Of a stretch of 64,000 nucleotides of DNA, positions 10,632-21,917 are shown one piece after another. Origin of the DNA: Naegleria lovaniensis (lineage: Eukaryota > Heterolobosea > Eutetramitea > Acrasida > Naegleriidae). The notes beneath the pieces are model-generated. The model searched no databases. It was not told where the DNA came from and saw only the letters and a list, made by a program, of their open reading frames with translations. The translations under genes were made by a program, and so were the position numbers. Position 1 is the stretch's first letter; every line of letters starts with the position of its first letter. The stretch spans positions 372,001-436,000 of the forward strand of contig NW_025407831.1 of assembly GCF_003324165.1 (NCBI RefSeq). Reading direction: 5' to 3'.

Positions 10632-11633
10632 ATGTCATCACAACAGGACAGCTCCTCTACTCAACCTAAAAGTCAACCCCCAAAGTCTTCGGATTTATCT
10701 TCGGCTGAGGGCAACGAAGAGTTGTTTGAGAATTTACTGATCACTTTGAGGAGTAAGTGTTTTTTTGAGTGGCTTCATTTGAACAATTGTTACAGCCTTA
10801 CAAATGCAAAATAAAAGGCTGATTGATTTTCAAATATCAAGGTAAGATGATCAGTTTCGACTTATCATAGATATGACTTTGATATCAGCTACAAATGGCA
10901 TTTACAACATCATGAGAATATCAAAAAGATAATCACAGGGCTGAATTTGCTGGGGGAGAGCTTTGAAAGGCTTGGTATTGAAGGTTTTTCTTTAAATGTA
11001 TCCGAAGACACCGATCTCAAACTGTAAGTGTTACAATTACTGTTTCAAAATATCAATGATAGAAACCTATGAACCTATGCAGAAAGGCTCAAGAAATAGC
11101 CAAGTCGTTGCATACCCATAATGAGGAACCCAAACCATTTCGAAGCAACTCGTCAGCTTCTTTGCAAGAATCCTCAGACATCAACAAGCTTTTGCTTTCC
11201 TCCAACTCTCTTCATTCAGCAGTGATTGCTTTCTTCAAAAAGTCATTTGTGTCTAATGCAGAACAGGAACGCTTTGAGAAGGAGCTCCAAGAAGCGTTGA
11301 AGAACACTGTACTAGTTGGTACGCTTCGTGAGGAGTCGTTCGACATGATCCTACCAACCATCACTTCTTGGTTCAACCATGTATCCACATTCAAATATGG
11401 ACTGGTGTTCCTTCGTGAGGGAATGAGATTGTTTCCTCAGGTTTTTGAAAAACAGGCTAATATTGTTACATTTCTAAAATAGTTGATGGTAAGTTACAAT
11501 CTTCTTGGGCATGCCTTCAAGATTCACTGTGTTAGCACTTGAAACACTCAACGAAGAGGACTTGAAGCATCTTGATAATTTCAGTGTCGAAGAAATTCAA
11601 GATGTATTCAACTTTCTTAACACCTTATTGTGA
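10632..11633 (+). CDS. orphan multi-exon helical protein
   Basis: Not recognised. Splice signals and phases give exons 10632-10752, 10796-10841, 10871-11023, 11083-11488 and 11536-11633. All introns are GT...AG, 29-59 nt long, most with GTAAG donors. The protein starts MSSQQDSSSTQPKSQ and contains helical stretches (NIKKIITGLNLLGESFERLG, ITSWFNHVSTFKYGLVFLRE). It ends with a short acidic helical piece (EEDLKHLDNFSVEEIQDVF). In exon 4 the frame meets TAG at 11480 just before a strong splice donor. One extra A in the A-run at 11476-11479 would read through as FLKIVD and match the phase of the last exon, so I treat it as an apparent one-base gap. If that is wrong, the protein ends at 11482. The next gene, COMMD2-like, starts about 40 bp downstream on the same strand. 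Confidence 0.55.
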
Positions 11634-11671
11634 ATAGGGAGAAATATCTTTCAATAAAAAAATACGTCATC

Positions 11672-12486
11672 ATGACCACCATTTTCAAATTGCAAGACGA
11701 TCACATCAATGACCTGGTCTCGATCAATAAATTAACAACGGAACGTATGTACTTTACAGATACGAGTAATTAGTGCTATTTGGATTATTGCAGAATTGGA
11801 GGAGCTTTGCAAGTTATCGGTAGATTTTATCATCAGCGGATCTGTGAAAAAATCAATTCAACAAACAGCAGGTAAATATTGAATTCATCATCAGGATCAA
11901 ATTTTCACCGAAATATAATTCAAATAACACTTGGTCGGATACTATTTTCAACAACAAAATGATTATCATTTTTTTACATTTCACAACTTCAGCCAGTTTG
12001 TCTTTGGACAAGGATGAATCCGAAAAAACAATCACTAGTTTGTCATACTTGTATTCCGATTGTGCAAAAGCTAATTTAGATTCAAGCAAATTTCAATTAA
12101 CTATCTTTGACATTCCATCACTCGCCGACATTCATGCCAATATTTTACTGAAACACTATGAACAAAACTTTGAAAAATTCCGTACTCTATTTACAAAGGC
12201 AAACAGCACTGAATCATGCTATGGACTCAGTACAATGCCGCAATATAAGGATCTTGAGTGGAGATTTGAAATGGAATGTGATAGACGAAGTGTCCGACAA
12301 TTATTGGAACCTTATTTCACTCTCAAGCTCATCACTTCCACAACAACTGGCGATGAGAAAAACACCCAAGCTCAATACTTTAACTGTTCCCTTCATGAAC
12401 TGAAACACATGCATGATGTATTGGGAGAGGCATTAAAGGAAATGAAATCTCCACACACCAGAAGAATCAAATACTACATTAAATAA
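11672..12486 (+). CDS. COMMD2: COMM domain-containing protein, COMMD2-like
   Basis: Three exons, 11672-11744, 11794-11871 and 11993-12486, splice in phase to a 214-residue protein, close to the usual COMMD size. The N-terminal half is a helical domain starting MTTIFKLQDDHINDL. The C-terminal COMM domain is clear: LEWRFEMECDRRSVRQLLEP, then LKLIT, and a final helix LHDVLGEALKEMK-type segment ending in HTRRIKYYIK. The Trp-Arg pair, the RSVRQ..EP stretch and the late Glu-Met-Lys...His..Arg pattern are what I associate with COMMD2. COMMD proteins form the heteromeric Commander complex with CCDC22, CCDC93 and the retriever subunits, which recycles endosomal membrane proteins. The second intron (121 nt) contains no frame of interest. 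Confidence 0.8.
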
Positions 12487-12498
12487 ATAAGAACTTAA

Positions 12499-14971
12499 TC
12501 AATGTTTATATGGATGGTATTGGTATTCTTTCAAAGTTTGATGATGCAATTTGCCACTATCGCTACTGCCCACATTGGAAGTACTTGTGGTGTGACTTTT
12601 TTCAGATTGAAATGAGCTTGACATTATTGGTACTGAGCTGAGTTCAGTGCTGTACTCTTCAGGTTCTCTGGTGTATGTGTAAAAAACATCACCAACAAAT
12701 GAGAGGTGTGGTACGACTACCTCGATTCTCACTTGTCCAGGAACAATTCTTTCAGGTGCAACACAAATAATTCTGTCAGGAAGGACTTTCTTAATAAACG
12801 GAGAATCTTGCAATCCAAACAAAACTCTTACATGTTGAGGATTTTGTGAAAGCCCGTCGAACGTACCAAATATTGTTACATCATGCATTCCTGTCAAAGG
12901 TCCTCTATTAGGAATAATTGAAAATATTTCTGTTTTGAAGTGGTTGTAACACTATTGGAAGGTGTATACTGTGGCTGTTGTTGAGGAGCTTGCTGTTGAA
13001 AAGATTGTTGATAAATATTAGAAGCTATATTACTAGATGTGGATGGAGGAGAAGGAAAAGAATGCAATAAAGCAGAGGCTGAAACTGGGGGAGGATGAAT
13101 CGATGGAAATTGAACTTGATATGGTTGATTCTGCGCATGTTCTAATGGAATTTTAGGAGGAGTTGAAACACGAGGAGGAGTATTCACAGATCGAGAGGAA
13201 GTGCTAGTGTAGTAGTAGTATTGGTCATGGTTGGAGGAAGAGAAGGTTGTTGTTGAGGAGGATTAGATTCTGCCATGAATTGCTTTCGAGGAATGACAGA
13301 AACCATTCCACGAATCACGCTCTTTTGTGCAGCCATCTTGGCAGCATGTCGAGATTGAGAGGATGACTGAGTTTCTTCAGAAGAGGAGGCCTGACCTACT
13401 CGAGTGACACCTCGAAGATCTTGAGGTCTTGAGCACACATAAAATTTGGGTGAAATCACTGTCTTGATGATCTGGTTATTGAGACTGAACTCGGCAGAAA
13501 GCCAAATTAATTTTTGAGTTTCAGGTCTTCCACTCGTGTAAGGTAACTTCTTTCGAAATTGTGCTTCATAAATTTCGTGATATGTAGATGCTGATCGCAA
13601 TGTGGACAAATTCAATTCCATAATTTTGGATTCATTCATTTTGGCAAAAGAGTCCACAAAGGATAATGTTTCCATGTGTTTGACTTCGGTACTTCCTTCC
13701 TTGTTGCAATTAATTGTACAAGTGTCAAACACAAAGGATGAAATGACTTGAATGGTAATTACATTTCGTTGAACCCAATATTTGATTCCATTCTTTTCTT
13801 TTTGTGTACCATCAATAATGTCAATTAAGGCAAATAAATGATCTGAGGTGTTGTTATGATCATGTGTCAAAATTCGCCCAGTTTGAACTTGTTGTTGTTG
13901 TTGCTGTTGTTCACTATTACTACTACTCCTAGAAGATGATGAAGATTGAATATTTCCACTTCCACTACTGCTATGATTACTTTGACGACTGGTTCTTCCA
14001 CTAGTGTTGTTGTTGTTGTTATCTCCATTGCTATGATTTGTAAATTTCCTAGAATGATCACTTCCAATCATGGAGGATGATTTTGAGAGAATGGTTGTGA
14101 ATTGATTATTATTGAAATTGTTATATAATAATGAATACAGCATGTATGTGGTCAAGAATTGAGAAAAACTCAATTGTGTTCTTGCTGTTTTTGATACATT
14201 CGCATGGTTGTATAATGCATGGCATAAACATGTGTCGAAATATTGATGAAATGAAGAAAGTATTTCTCTTCCAGTCACATGCACGTCCATAGTTGTACAT
14301 GTTCCTAAATGTCTTGTAAAGTAATGGAAGTAGTAGCAGCATTGAATGCATGTTTGGATCCTCCTGCATTGAGAACCATTTCCATTCCTCGTGATGCATG
14401 TTCCATGATCAATGCATGTACTTTCTAGAAAAGGAGCTTGAAGTTCCATCAAAAGTAAAAACATCATGCATGAATGTAGTGGCGTGCTATATGTCGAGGA
14501 ATGAATACACTTTCGTAGTATCGTGTGGTTACTCGACAAGTGTGGATAATGTCGCCCTTTACAGCCAACGTTTTTTTGAATGCAACTAGTATGTGATGAT
14601 TGGGATGCATTCCAAAGAGTAAAGTGAACATTAGAAGAAGACAAGTAATGATTCGGTGTTACGCATGTAATGATCATTGCATTGGATAATGCATGCACGA
14701 ATAATTCCAAGAATCGAGCGCAAGGAATGATTCGTAAAAGTGGAAGCACTACTGAATCAATACATGCATCTTGAGGTTCAGCAACCAAATGATTGCGTTT
14801 CCAATGTGATGCATCTAAATGTAGACACAACATAATGAATTGTTCCAGCAATAATCTCACAACAAGTGGCGTCATGATTATTTTGGATGGAGATGTGAAG
14901 GGTTCAAAGCATGAACATGTTTTTTGTAACGTGTTCGTCCGTGCTGTTGTGTTTTGCTTGCTTGACGTCAT
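12499..14971 (-). CDS. IPT/TIG-domain protein, possible DNA-binding regulator
   Basis: A long gene whose frame changes twice. The C-terminal part is a clear IPT/TIG immunoglobulin-like fold: IIPNRGPLTGMHDVTIFG, then LFGLQDSPF, ICVAPERIVPGQVRIEVV and a final strand. IPT domains next to DNA-binding modules are typical of Rel/NFAT, CSL and COE factors. The preceding block (from KYWVQRNVITIQVIS to KFYVCSRPQDLRG) looks like a beta-rich domain, and an Asn/Ser/Gln-rich linker precedes it. I could not assign that block to a known family. The first part (from ATG 14971, MTSSKQNTTARTNTLQ) is unusually Cys/His-rich and its frame is less certain. Breaks near 12,915 and near 13,195 are each consistent with one missing base. 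The gene ends only 13 bp from the convergent COMMD2 stop. The role as a regulator is inference. Confidence 0.6.
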
Positions 14972-15189
14972 GTTGTTGTTTTTTGATGCATCATGTATTA
15001 CTACCACTTGGTGATGACAAATGCTACTAATTGCGAGAGGGAACGTTATCTCCAATACAACCACTTCACTTAAATTTCTCAAGAAAATGACCTCCGACAG
15101 TCTTTATAACGAAAAAAAATGATCACACACCTGTACCCTACCAGTTAAAATAAATTGGCAACACGCCAACACAATCATCACAACAAGTG

Positions 15190-15270
15190 ATACGACAAAA
15201 GCAAAACAGCAATAACAAAAGCATAACAACAATAACAAAAGCATAACAACAATACAAAAGCAATCAAACG
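15190..15270 (+). repeat. short tandem repeat in a 5' leader
   Basis: Two exact 20-bp copies of aataacaaaagcataacaac lie at 15211-15250, flanked by decayed partial copies on both sides. The array ends about 10 bp before the ATG of the following gene, so it probably forms part of its leader or promoter. Confidence 0.7.
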
Positions 15271-15277
15271 ATACGTC

Positions 15278-16018
15278 ATGACCCGAGTCCACCATACACA
15301 ACCCACTCCCAAACCAAGAAAGGTCTTCAAGATAACCATGTACAACTCTGATTGTTTCACAAGCAATGCTAAACCTCTTTCCGTAGAACTTGGTGATAAG
15401 ATTTTTGGCAAGAAATCAAAAGCGGCTAGAAAGAAGAAAGTTGTCAATACCACCAACCATGACGATACGGGTCTCGTTCGAGTTCCCAAAAGAGCAATCA
15501 AACCAACACCAACAGAGGTTGATACCAGTATAAATTGGAGAGAGGCATTGAAGGATATTGATCCTGCCATCCTCGACAGATATTACCAACAAAGAAGATT
15601 ACGAGAATTTGGCTCCGAATCTGCACAAATCTTGAACAGACGATTGGAACCTAATTACAGCAAATTTGGCCATTGGTTGTTCCTCGGAACATGTCCCAAG
15701 GAATTATTGGCTCACCTCTTCACTAGGCAAGATTGTTTGACATGGCAAGCTCAATACAGAGTGAAGCAAAATGGTGTTTGGGAGAAATATACTCGCACCT
15801 ACTATTATTTCAAGCAGTCTATGCCTGATCTATTGGCTGGTTTTGATTGGGGTTTGAAAGATCATCCCATCACAGAAATGTTTCATAACCGAGAAATTCG
15901 TTCGTTTTATCATGAAACAGTGTTCATTGTAAATCATGACAACAGAGTGCATATACATTTCTCACAAGTTACACAAGCATATTGTCCAATCACAGATAGA
16001 TGGGAAGACACAGCATGA
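15278..16018 (+). CDS. orphan basic protein of 246 residues
   Basis: A clean single-exon frame from ATG 15278. The first 75 residues are rich in Lys/Arg/Pro (KKSKAARKKKVV, VPKRAIKPTP) and look disordered. Residues about 85-245 are ordered and Trp/Tyr/Phe-rich: INWREALKDIDPAILDRYY, FGHWLFLGTCPKELLAHLF, RTYYYFKQSMPDLLAGFDW, and the end VHIHFSQVTQAYCP. I do not recognise the fold; no catalytic motif stands out. The basic N-terminus could serve as a nuclear or nucleic-acid-binding tail. It is convergent with the transposase-like gene, whose stop lies about 45 bp downstream. Confidence 0.65.
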   Translation: MTRVHHTQPTPKPRKVFKITMYNSDCFTSNAKPLSVELGDKIFGKKSKAARKKKVVNTTNHDDTGLVRVPKRAIKPTPTEVDTSINWREALKDIDPAILDRYYQQRRLREFGSESAQILNRRLEPNYSKFGHWLFLGTCPKELLAHLFTRQDCLTWQAQYRVKQNGVWEKYTRTYYYFKQSMPDLLAGFDWGLKDHPITEMFHNREIRSFYHETVFIVNHDNRVHIHFSQVTQAYCPITDRWEDTA

Positions 16019-16064
16019 TCATCAAGAAATCGTCAAATAAAATTCATTGAAACATTAAATTTTA

Positions 16065-18394
16065 TTAAAACTCGTTTTCAAAAAAATTACAAGATTGCTG
16101 TGACCACCTTTCTGTTGATTGTATGTTGTTTTCATCAGTAACACCTATCATCAAGCGCAACACAGATTTCCACGCATCACCTTGAGCCAGCTCCAATCTC
16201 TGTAAAATTTCATATTCATTGGAAACCGATTTCCAACTTGTAACGTAAACTGTATCATTTAACTTCGATTGCCAAGGAATGTCTCTTTGGGCTGTTAAAT
16301 ATATTCTTCGGAACTCTTGGAATACCACTTGTTCCATAGGAGTCTTCTTGTTATCTTCTTTTGCCCTTCCTCCTGCTGCTGTCGCTCGTTCCACTCCAAG
16401 AATATGACCAGCGTGAATATTTTCACTTCCTTGATTAGCAAACCTGATGAGTGGTCCGTGCATGAAAATCAAACTTGCTACGTGCTTAACTAATATATGA
16501 ATATAATACGCAAATTTAGATGTTGGATATGTATCAATTAATAGCATTCCGAGCCATTTGCAATATAATTTGAGCTTAAAATACTCTTCTACATTTCCTT
16601 TTAAACTATTGGGTCCTTGTACATATGAGAAAATAATGATTCGAGTAAGTTGCCAGATAAATATTTCCCTAAAATCTAAAAACCAGCGAAAATTGTTTCA
16701 AAATTTAACAATATTTGATCTGCTTGGTTACCATTCAAATATGGCAGATCTGGCAAAAATTGGTCACTCCTAGCTCCAACAACATCATCATTGTCATCAT
16801 CTTCCACTTGTGTATTTCTATATTTAAATTGAGAGCAATGTGGTAACTCACTAATTCTCTGTTGGATGGTTTTGCAAATTGTGAACGATTTTTGTTTTAG
16901 GAATACTTGTAACATCAAATTACAAACAACTCTTATTTTCAAGTGAAGAGAACACGGGAGAGTTGCAATATTGAATTTTGGATTAGTGTGATACTTTAAG
17001 CAACGATATTCACATTCTTTTTCAAAGAGATGTCTTTCATGTTTCTTGCATTTGCAATATGGACAGAAACAGTCATCATCATTCAAATCTGTTACTAATC
17101 CTACCATTTTTAAATCATTTGTCAAATATACTATTATTGGAAGGGGTAATTGTTGAGCAACATCAAATATGAAAGGATGTAAAATCATTATAGATGCATT
17201 CAATATTTCTACCATATACTTAAATATAGATGTAGAATTTTCTTTGCTCTCTTCGTCATCCAACGCTACGCATGATACATACGAATGTCTGCTTTGGGGA
17301 GACAATATCAAATTTAAAGGACCAACTGCACCTATTAGGAATGAATTGGCTCCTTTGTCAATAACCATTTTCAACTCCAAAACTCCTATTTGAGGATTAA
17401 CATTTGCTCTCTCGCATTCATTTCTATGAATTATTAGCATGTCTTGCAATACCTTAAGGAAATTACAATTAAGACGCACACCATTATATTGTATTTCATA
17501 TTTTTGAGTGATAGCAGTATTAATTTCTTTTCTACATCTATATAATGTTTCCGAGCAAGGTAAAAATCCCTTCAACTGAACATAGTCTACGAAGTGTTGA
17601 TACCGTTCATCACTCAACAACATGAAATCTTTTAACAATAGAATATCTTCTTTAGCATTGCGCACGTCTGGAATTTGAGCAAAAAAATTTTGACGGATTG
17701 TAATATAACGAGACACAACTCGTTCAATTTCAGAACCTGGTTTTAGAACAACATAACTCAACAAAGCCAAAAAGTGTGCTAGAAAATTTTGAAAATATAA
17801 TGCCAACACTTCAATCATGATAACACCACTGACGGAAAACATTTGTTGAATTGTGTTCATGTAAGCCATTACTTTAGAATTTCTGTAAGTGGAATCAGTG
17901 AGAGACCATATTCTCTTCTTAGAGATTGATTTCCCTGTTATATGCGAATGTCCACAGTTTGAACAAGACAATCCAAAACTAGAATGCACATCAATGTTGT
18001 TAGAATCATCAATAGTACTGGTCGAAGAGTTGTTTTCACTAATTGTGATAGGTTGACAACTCCCATACTCTAATTGTTGAAACAAACAAACAGCCACCCA
18101 TTGCAAAAACTCTTCCTGCTGAACATTATCACGAGAGCTCAAGAATTTCACAGCCCACAAATAATCAACATATTTTGCTGAGTGAGATGGGTTAGTATAC
18201 TCTACAGGAGCATATTTTGTCGGTTGGTATGCATTGTGGGTCTTTGTTTTGGAGGTTTTGTTGGTTTTTGCTAATTTTGTTATATTGATCAAAGGCACGC
18301 CTTCGTGGACAGTTCGCTCGAAGCCCGAAAAATCGTATGTAAATTCATTCAAAGAGAGAGGATTTCGATTCATTTTATTCATACGATTTTCCAT
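16065..18394 (-). CDS. transposase-like protein with zinc-binding knuckle, probably transposon-derived
   Basis: Two adjacent frames make one long protein, with the break near 16,688 consistent with one missing T in a T-run. The first ATG is 18394, though the frame is open to 18538. Features are a possible zinc pair (SCSNCGHSH), a central block of alternating strands and helices, a Cys cluster CFCPYCKCKKHERHLF, then LPCSLHLKIRVVCNLM. Further on are FMHGPLIRFANQGSENIHAG and ERATAAGGRAKED. The order CPxCKC, then an LHL-x-R-type helix, then a Gly/Gln/His-rich active-site-like stretch is what I recall from a poorly named group of transposase-like proteins spread through invertebrates and fungi. 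I see no terminal inverted repeats or target-site duplications. It may be a single domesticated copy or a remnant. The family assignment is from memory of pattern only. Confidence 0.45.
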
Positions 18395-18692
18395 TGTTTG
18401 CTGGAGTTGATCTTCGCTTTGCTTCCAGTTGCGGCCGGAACAATAATCCAACTTCCAACGAAAGCAGTTCTTTATTGATCTTCGCGAATATCGACAGCTT
18501 GCACATTCCAATAAATACTGAGTAGATTGGCTCAACAATTATGAAACAATGCTGAACGAACAATTGTCAATAAGTGTTATGTAATAAAAAATTTATTAAT
18601 GACATCCTTAATGAAGCCAGCATGTTCAGTCTGAACCTTCAAAATTCACATATTTGAACTAGTATTGCCAAAATTAATTTTGACAGTTGTTA

Positions 18693-18718
18693 ACCCCCCC
18701 TGTTTCCGCAGGGGGGGT
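18693..18718. terminator. G/C-rich perfect hairpin just beyond a stop codon
   Basis: The arms accccccctg and cagggggggt pair over 10 bp around a 6-nt loop (tttccg). Runs of seven C and seven G are exceptional in this A+T-rich sequence. It begins 4 nt beyond the stop of the minus-strand orphan gene (18722), so in that transcript it would sit right after the stop codon. A role in 3'-end formation or mRNA stability is a guess; it could also be a scar or a local assembly feature. Confidence 0.5.
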
Positions 18719-18721
18719 CAT

Positions 18722-19798
18722 TCAGACCATGTGGTTGTATTGCCATGTTGAGCGCCTCACAATCCTGTTTTGACATCTGTGGATAAATGTATCATGAACA
18801 TGCACTCGGTCAATCAAGAGCGACATCGCACGTGTCTTCCGGCATCTCATTCGTGTGAATGGAGTGGGTGGTAATGTGGCGTGTGTTGTTGTTGACGTTG
18901 TTGAAGAAGACTTCATGTTGTTGAATGTGTGTGATGTTCGTACAGCAACCACTAGTACTACTACTACATGAGAAGGTTGTTGTGGTGGAACAAGCAAGGA
19001 AGAGAGAAAAGAATTCATTGGTAAAGAAGGCGAGAATGAGCTTTTTCGAGGCATGTCGAGATGGGATCTTGATTCGATGTACGGGTTGTCATGATACACA
19101 TGCATGGTGGTCTTAATGCTGCCATCCGGTACATGCTCAAATAAAGTCATCACGTCTTTAAAGGAAGAAAGAATGGCCTTTGATCGAGCAAGACGTAATG
19201 TTCGTGCGAATGTTGATTTGATCTTATTGATGCTCGAGAAGATTCGACGGTGAGGTAATTTTTTTGGATTCACCGAGTGGCTTGGAAGTCGCGTCGGTGC
19301 GGTTGTTTGCTTTGCATGCGTCCACACCACTACTAGTCCAGAAGTAGTAACAAGTGCAGAAATAATAACACAACTTGGTTTGTGATGAAAATTTGAAATA
19401 GGAGAGAGGAGGTTACGAAAAGAATCATCAACACCAAAGCTCAAATCAGCAAGGAACTCTTCATTTTGCTTGCATCGACTAGTACCGCGGCAACAAGATG
19501 AATTGGGAACCACCGTCCACAAAGACCACACCTGAAATCGATTGAAGGAGCGTTTTTGTAGAATTGGAACGGCCAAAAACGTTTGTGATAACGGGTAGTG
19601 GTCGGCATCTAGCTTCTCTTGTTTGGTGTTTATGTTCCTCAGAGGTGCTTGCTGATAATCTTGGAACATGTACTTTTGTGTAATGTTGTCTTTGTTGTGT
19701 TCGCTGATGAGTAAGATCGGTGGATGGTAATATTCTGAATGTTGTTGTTGTATTTGTTGTGAGAGTTGGTTTTGTGTTGCTTCCAAGAGAATATTCAT
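18722..19798 (-). CDS. hypothetical protein, one possible membrane segment
   Basis: A frame of about 358 residues from ATG 19798 (MNILLEATQNQLSQQ). A GTG 15 nt upstream is in frame but less likely as the start. The N-terminus is Gln/Asn-rich. A hydrophobic stretch in the middle (SCVIISALVTTSGLVVVW) could span a membrane, and a second one (VVVVLVVAV) lies nearer the end. The C-terminal third is Ser/Thr/Arg-rich. No family is recognised and composition is less convincing than for neighbouring genes, so it may not be a real coding region. Its stop is followed at once by the G/C hairpin. Confidence 0.35.
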   Translation of the reverse strand: MNILLEATQNQLSQQIQQQHSEYYHPPILLISEHNKDNITQKYMFQDYQQAPLRNINTKQEKLDADHYPLSQTFLAVPILQKRSFNRFQVWSLWTVVPNSSCCRGTSRCKQNEEFLADLSFGVDDSFRNLLSPISNFHHKPSCVIISALVTTSGLVVVWTHAKQTTAPTRLPSHSVNPKKLPHRRIFSSINKIKSTFARTLRLARSKAILSSFKDVMTLFEHVPDGSIKTTMHVYHDNPYIESRSHLDMPRKSSFSPSLPMNSFLSSLLVPPQQPSHVVVVLVVAVRTSHTFNNMKSSSTTSTTTHATLPPTPFTRMRCRKTRAMSLLIDRVHVHDTFIHRCQNRIVRRSTWQYNHMV

Positions 19799-20168
19799 TG
19801 GCTTTGAACACACAACGGTTTTGTATATACCAAATTTGATGTTGTTCTGTTGCTTGCTGTTCTGCTGGTATTAATACCTGTATTGCCAACACGATCTGGT
19901 TGTAGCTCAGAGACTGGGAGATATTTTTTCTTGGTTCTCAACCAACGAGATTAAAACTTCCGACCATCTGATATTCCGTATGAGGCCCAAGATATGGCAC
20001 GCAAAAACACTGAAAAAAGATGAAAATTTTGCCAAAACAAGGTAAAGTAGTTCAATAGCGTTGAGCCAATGACGATTCTCCTATTGTTTTTAATAATAGT
20101 AACATCGGTAGATACAATTGTTTTTCGCCGTTCTCCTGATCAAGCTGTAAAAGGACAACACAACAAAA
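19799..20168. other. divergent intergenic region
   Basis: About 370 bp between the minus-strand hypothetical gene and the plus-strand kinase. A string resembling a tRNA D-arm (gtagctcagagactgggag near 19,902) is present, but no T-arm or cloverleaf follows. Probably shared promoter space. Confidence 0.4.
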
Positions 20169-21881
20169 ATGCTGCAACACCCTCCCTCATCTCGACCCAG
20201 CCGTTTTGTTTCTGATCATTCACCCTCTGTGAATTGTTCCAATAACAACATCAATACAGATCTCGCTTCCCAACAACATTCACAAATGAAATTGATCAAG
20301 AAAAGGCTTTCATCGTCCAACCTAGCTCTTCCTACAATGACAAATTTACTTACCGATAACCTAACGGACAATATGATTCAGTCTCCGATAAATACGGACA
20401 CAGTAATCACAGCGATTTCATCATCATCTCCTCTCCCTCCATCAACAAAAGACAAGTTAAAGGTGGTGAAACCCACTGCCAAAATTATGCAATCAAGAAT
20501 TTATTTTCATCAGAACGCTGAATTATTATTCTTGAATTTCGAAGATTTTTATCTCGAAACAAAAGAAGATGTGGACCTTGTGATTAAATTCATTGAATTA
20601 ACCTTCCTAAACTACATCACCGATGAGGAGTTACAACGAGGAAATTCATCACCAACAATGTCCATACCCCGAAGAAATAGTTTCGGCAAGTCTTCAAACC
20701 CAAAGAAAAACGTTGACGTTTATGTAAATTATGATAGATTTTATTGCCATGAATCTCTGTTGAAATATTACACCGAGAAAATATCGTACTTGGAAATGAA
20801 TTACTATAGATCTGTGAAACGGTTCACCACAGAGTCCATTGAAGACAAGCATTTGATGAAGCTAGAAAGAACATTACGTGAACTAAAGGAAGAAGAAGGA
20901 GTTGTTCGAGATGCAGTTATAAAGAATTTTGAAATTCTTGGTGACCGATACATTATTTCCGAGAATTTGATTGCCCGAGGTACTTTCGGTAGAGTTTTTT
21001 TGGGAAGTAACAAGGACACGGGAGAGTTCGTTGCAATTAAAGAGCTCAAGCGAAAGAATATTGATAATGTGGAACGTCTTAAAGAATTTATCGATCGTGA
21101 AATGTCAATTTGTAAATTGTTGTCTGACTCTCTCAAGAACGGTGATGAACATATTGGGAAGAAGTATATTTGTAAATTCTATGATGTAATTTATACAGAG
21201 ACAAATTATTATATTGTAATGGAATACATGGCTAATGGATCATTAGAGAATCCGTTAGAAGGTAAGTCATGAGTTTAGTTAGACATAGGCACGTTTGAAA
21301 ATTGTAACTCCAAATTTACTCAGAGCGAGAAATGTTTCCTTCAACCGTTGTAAAGAAATTTTTTAAACAGATAGCACATGCCATCCATTATATTCACAAC
21401 ACATTAGGAATCTGTCATAGGGATATTCAATTGGCAAACCTGTGCTTGGGTCAAGACCAGGATATCAGATTGATTGATTTTGGATTAAGGTAGGTAATTT
21501 ACAGATCTTTGTATGAGTCGCTTACGTCATTTTAGCGATTTCTTCATGCCCAATATAAAGAAACATTCTTCATTTTGTGGAAATAAGGATTATGCCTCCC
21601 CTGAGATGATTTTGTCAGATAGATACGTGGGAAATGAGGTCGACTGTTATGCTCTTGGAGTGTTGTTGTACAAAATGCTTGTCGGATATTATCCATTCCG
21701 TAACACCATTGACAAGATTTTAGGCCAATTTTACATTCCGTTAGATGAGCTTGAGAGAGAGGGAGTGTTGAATTCTCAAAGCATTTCTCTCATTAAGGGT
21801 TTGTTGGAGAAGGACGTGACAAAACGGTTCACAGCAAGTGATATTCTAAATCATGAATGGTTACAAGATTCCAGAGTGTAA
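20169..21881 (+). CDS. divergent serine/threonine protein kinase with N-terminal extension
   Basis: Exons 20169-21261, 21324-21489 and 21536-21881 splice in phase to 534 residues. The first 260 are non-catalytic: a Ser/Asn/Thr-rich start, then an ordered part (YFHQNAELLFLNFEDFYLET). The kinase domain starts with a P-loop IARGTFGRVFLG and the Lys in FVAIKELK. A hinge (YYIVMEYMANGSLE), a catalytic loop HRDIQLANLCL, DFG (LIDFGLS), a P+1 segment ASPEM and the helix F segment DCYALGVLLYKMLVGYYPF are all visible. The usual catalytic-loop Lys (HRDxK) is replaced by Gln, while the Asp and the magnesium-binding Asn remain, so activity is possible but uncertain. Overall the pattern is CAMK/AGC-like without a clear subfamily. 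Confidence 0.8.
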
Positions 21882-21917
21882 CTTCAATACAGTAGAAAGA
21901 ATTTAATTCTAAAAAGA

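Noticed and set aside
16020-18600. Terminal inverted repeats around the transposase-like gene
   Set aside because: I compared the flanks by eye and found no matching inverted ends or target-site duplication.
19895-19990. tRNA-like string gtagctcagagactgggag
   Set aside because: No T-arm sequence, no pairing acceptor stem and no cloverleaf around it.
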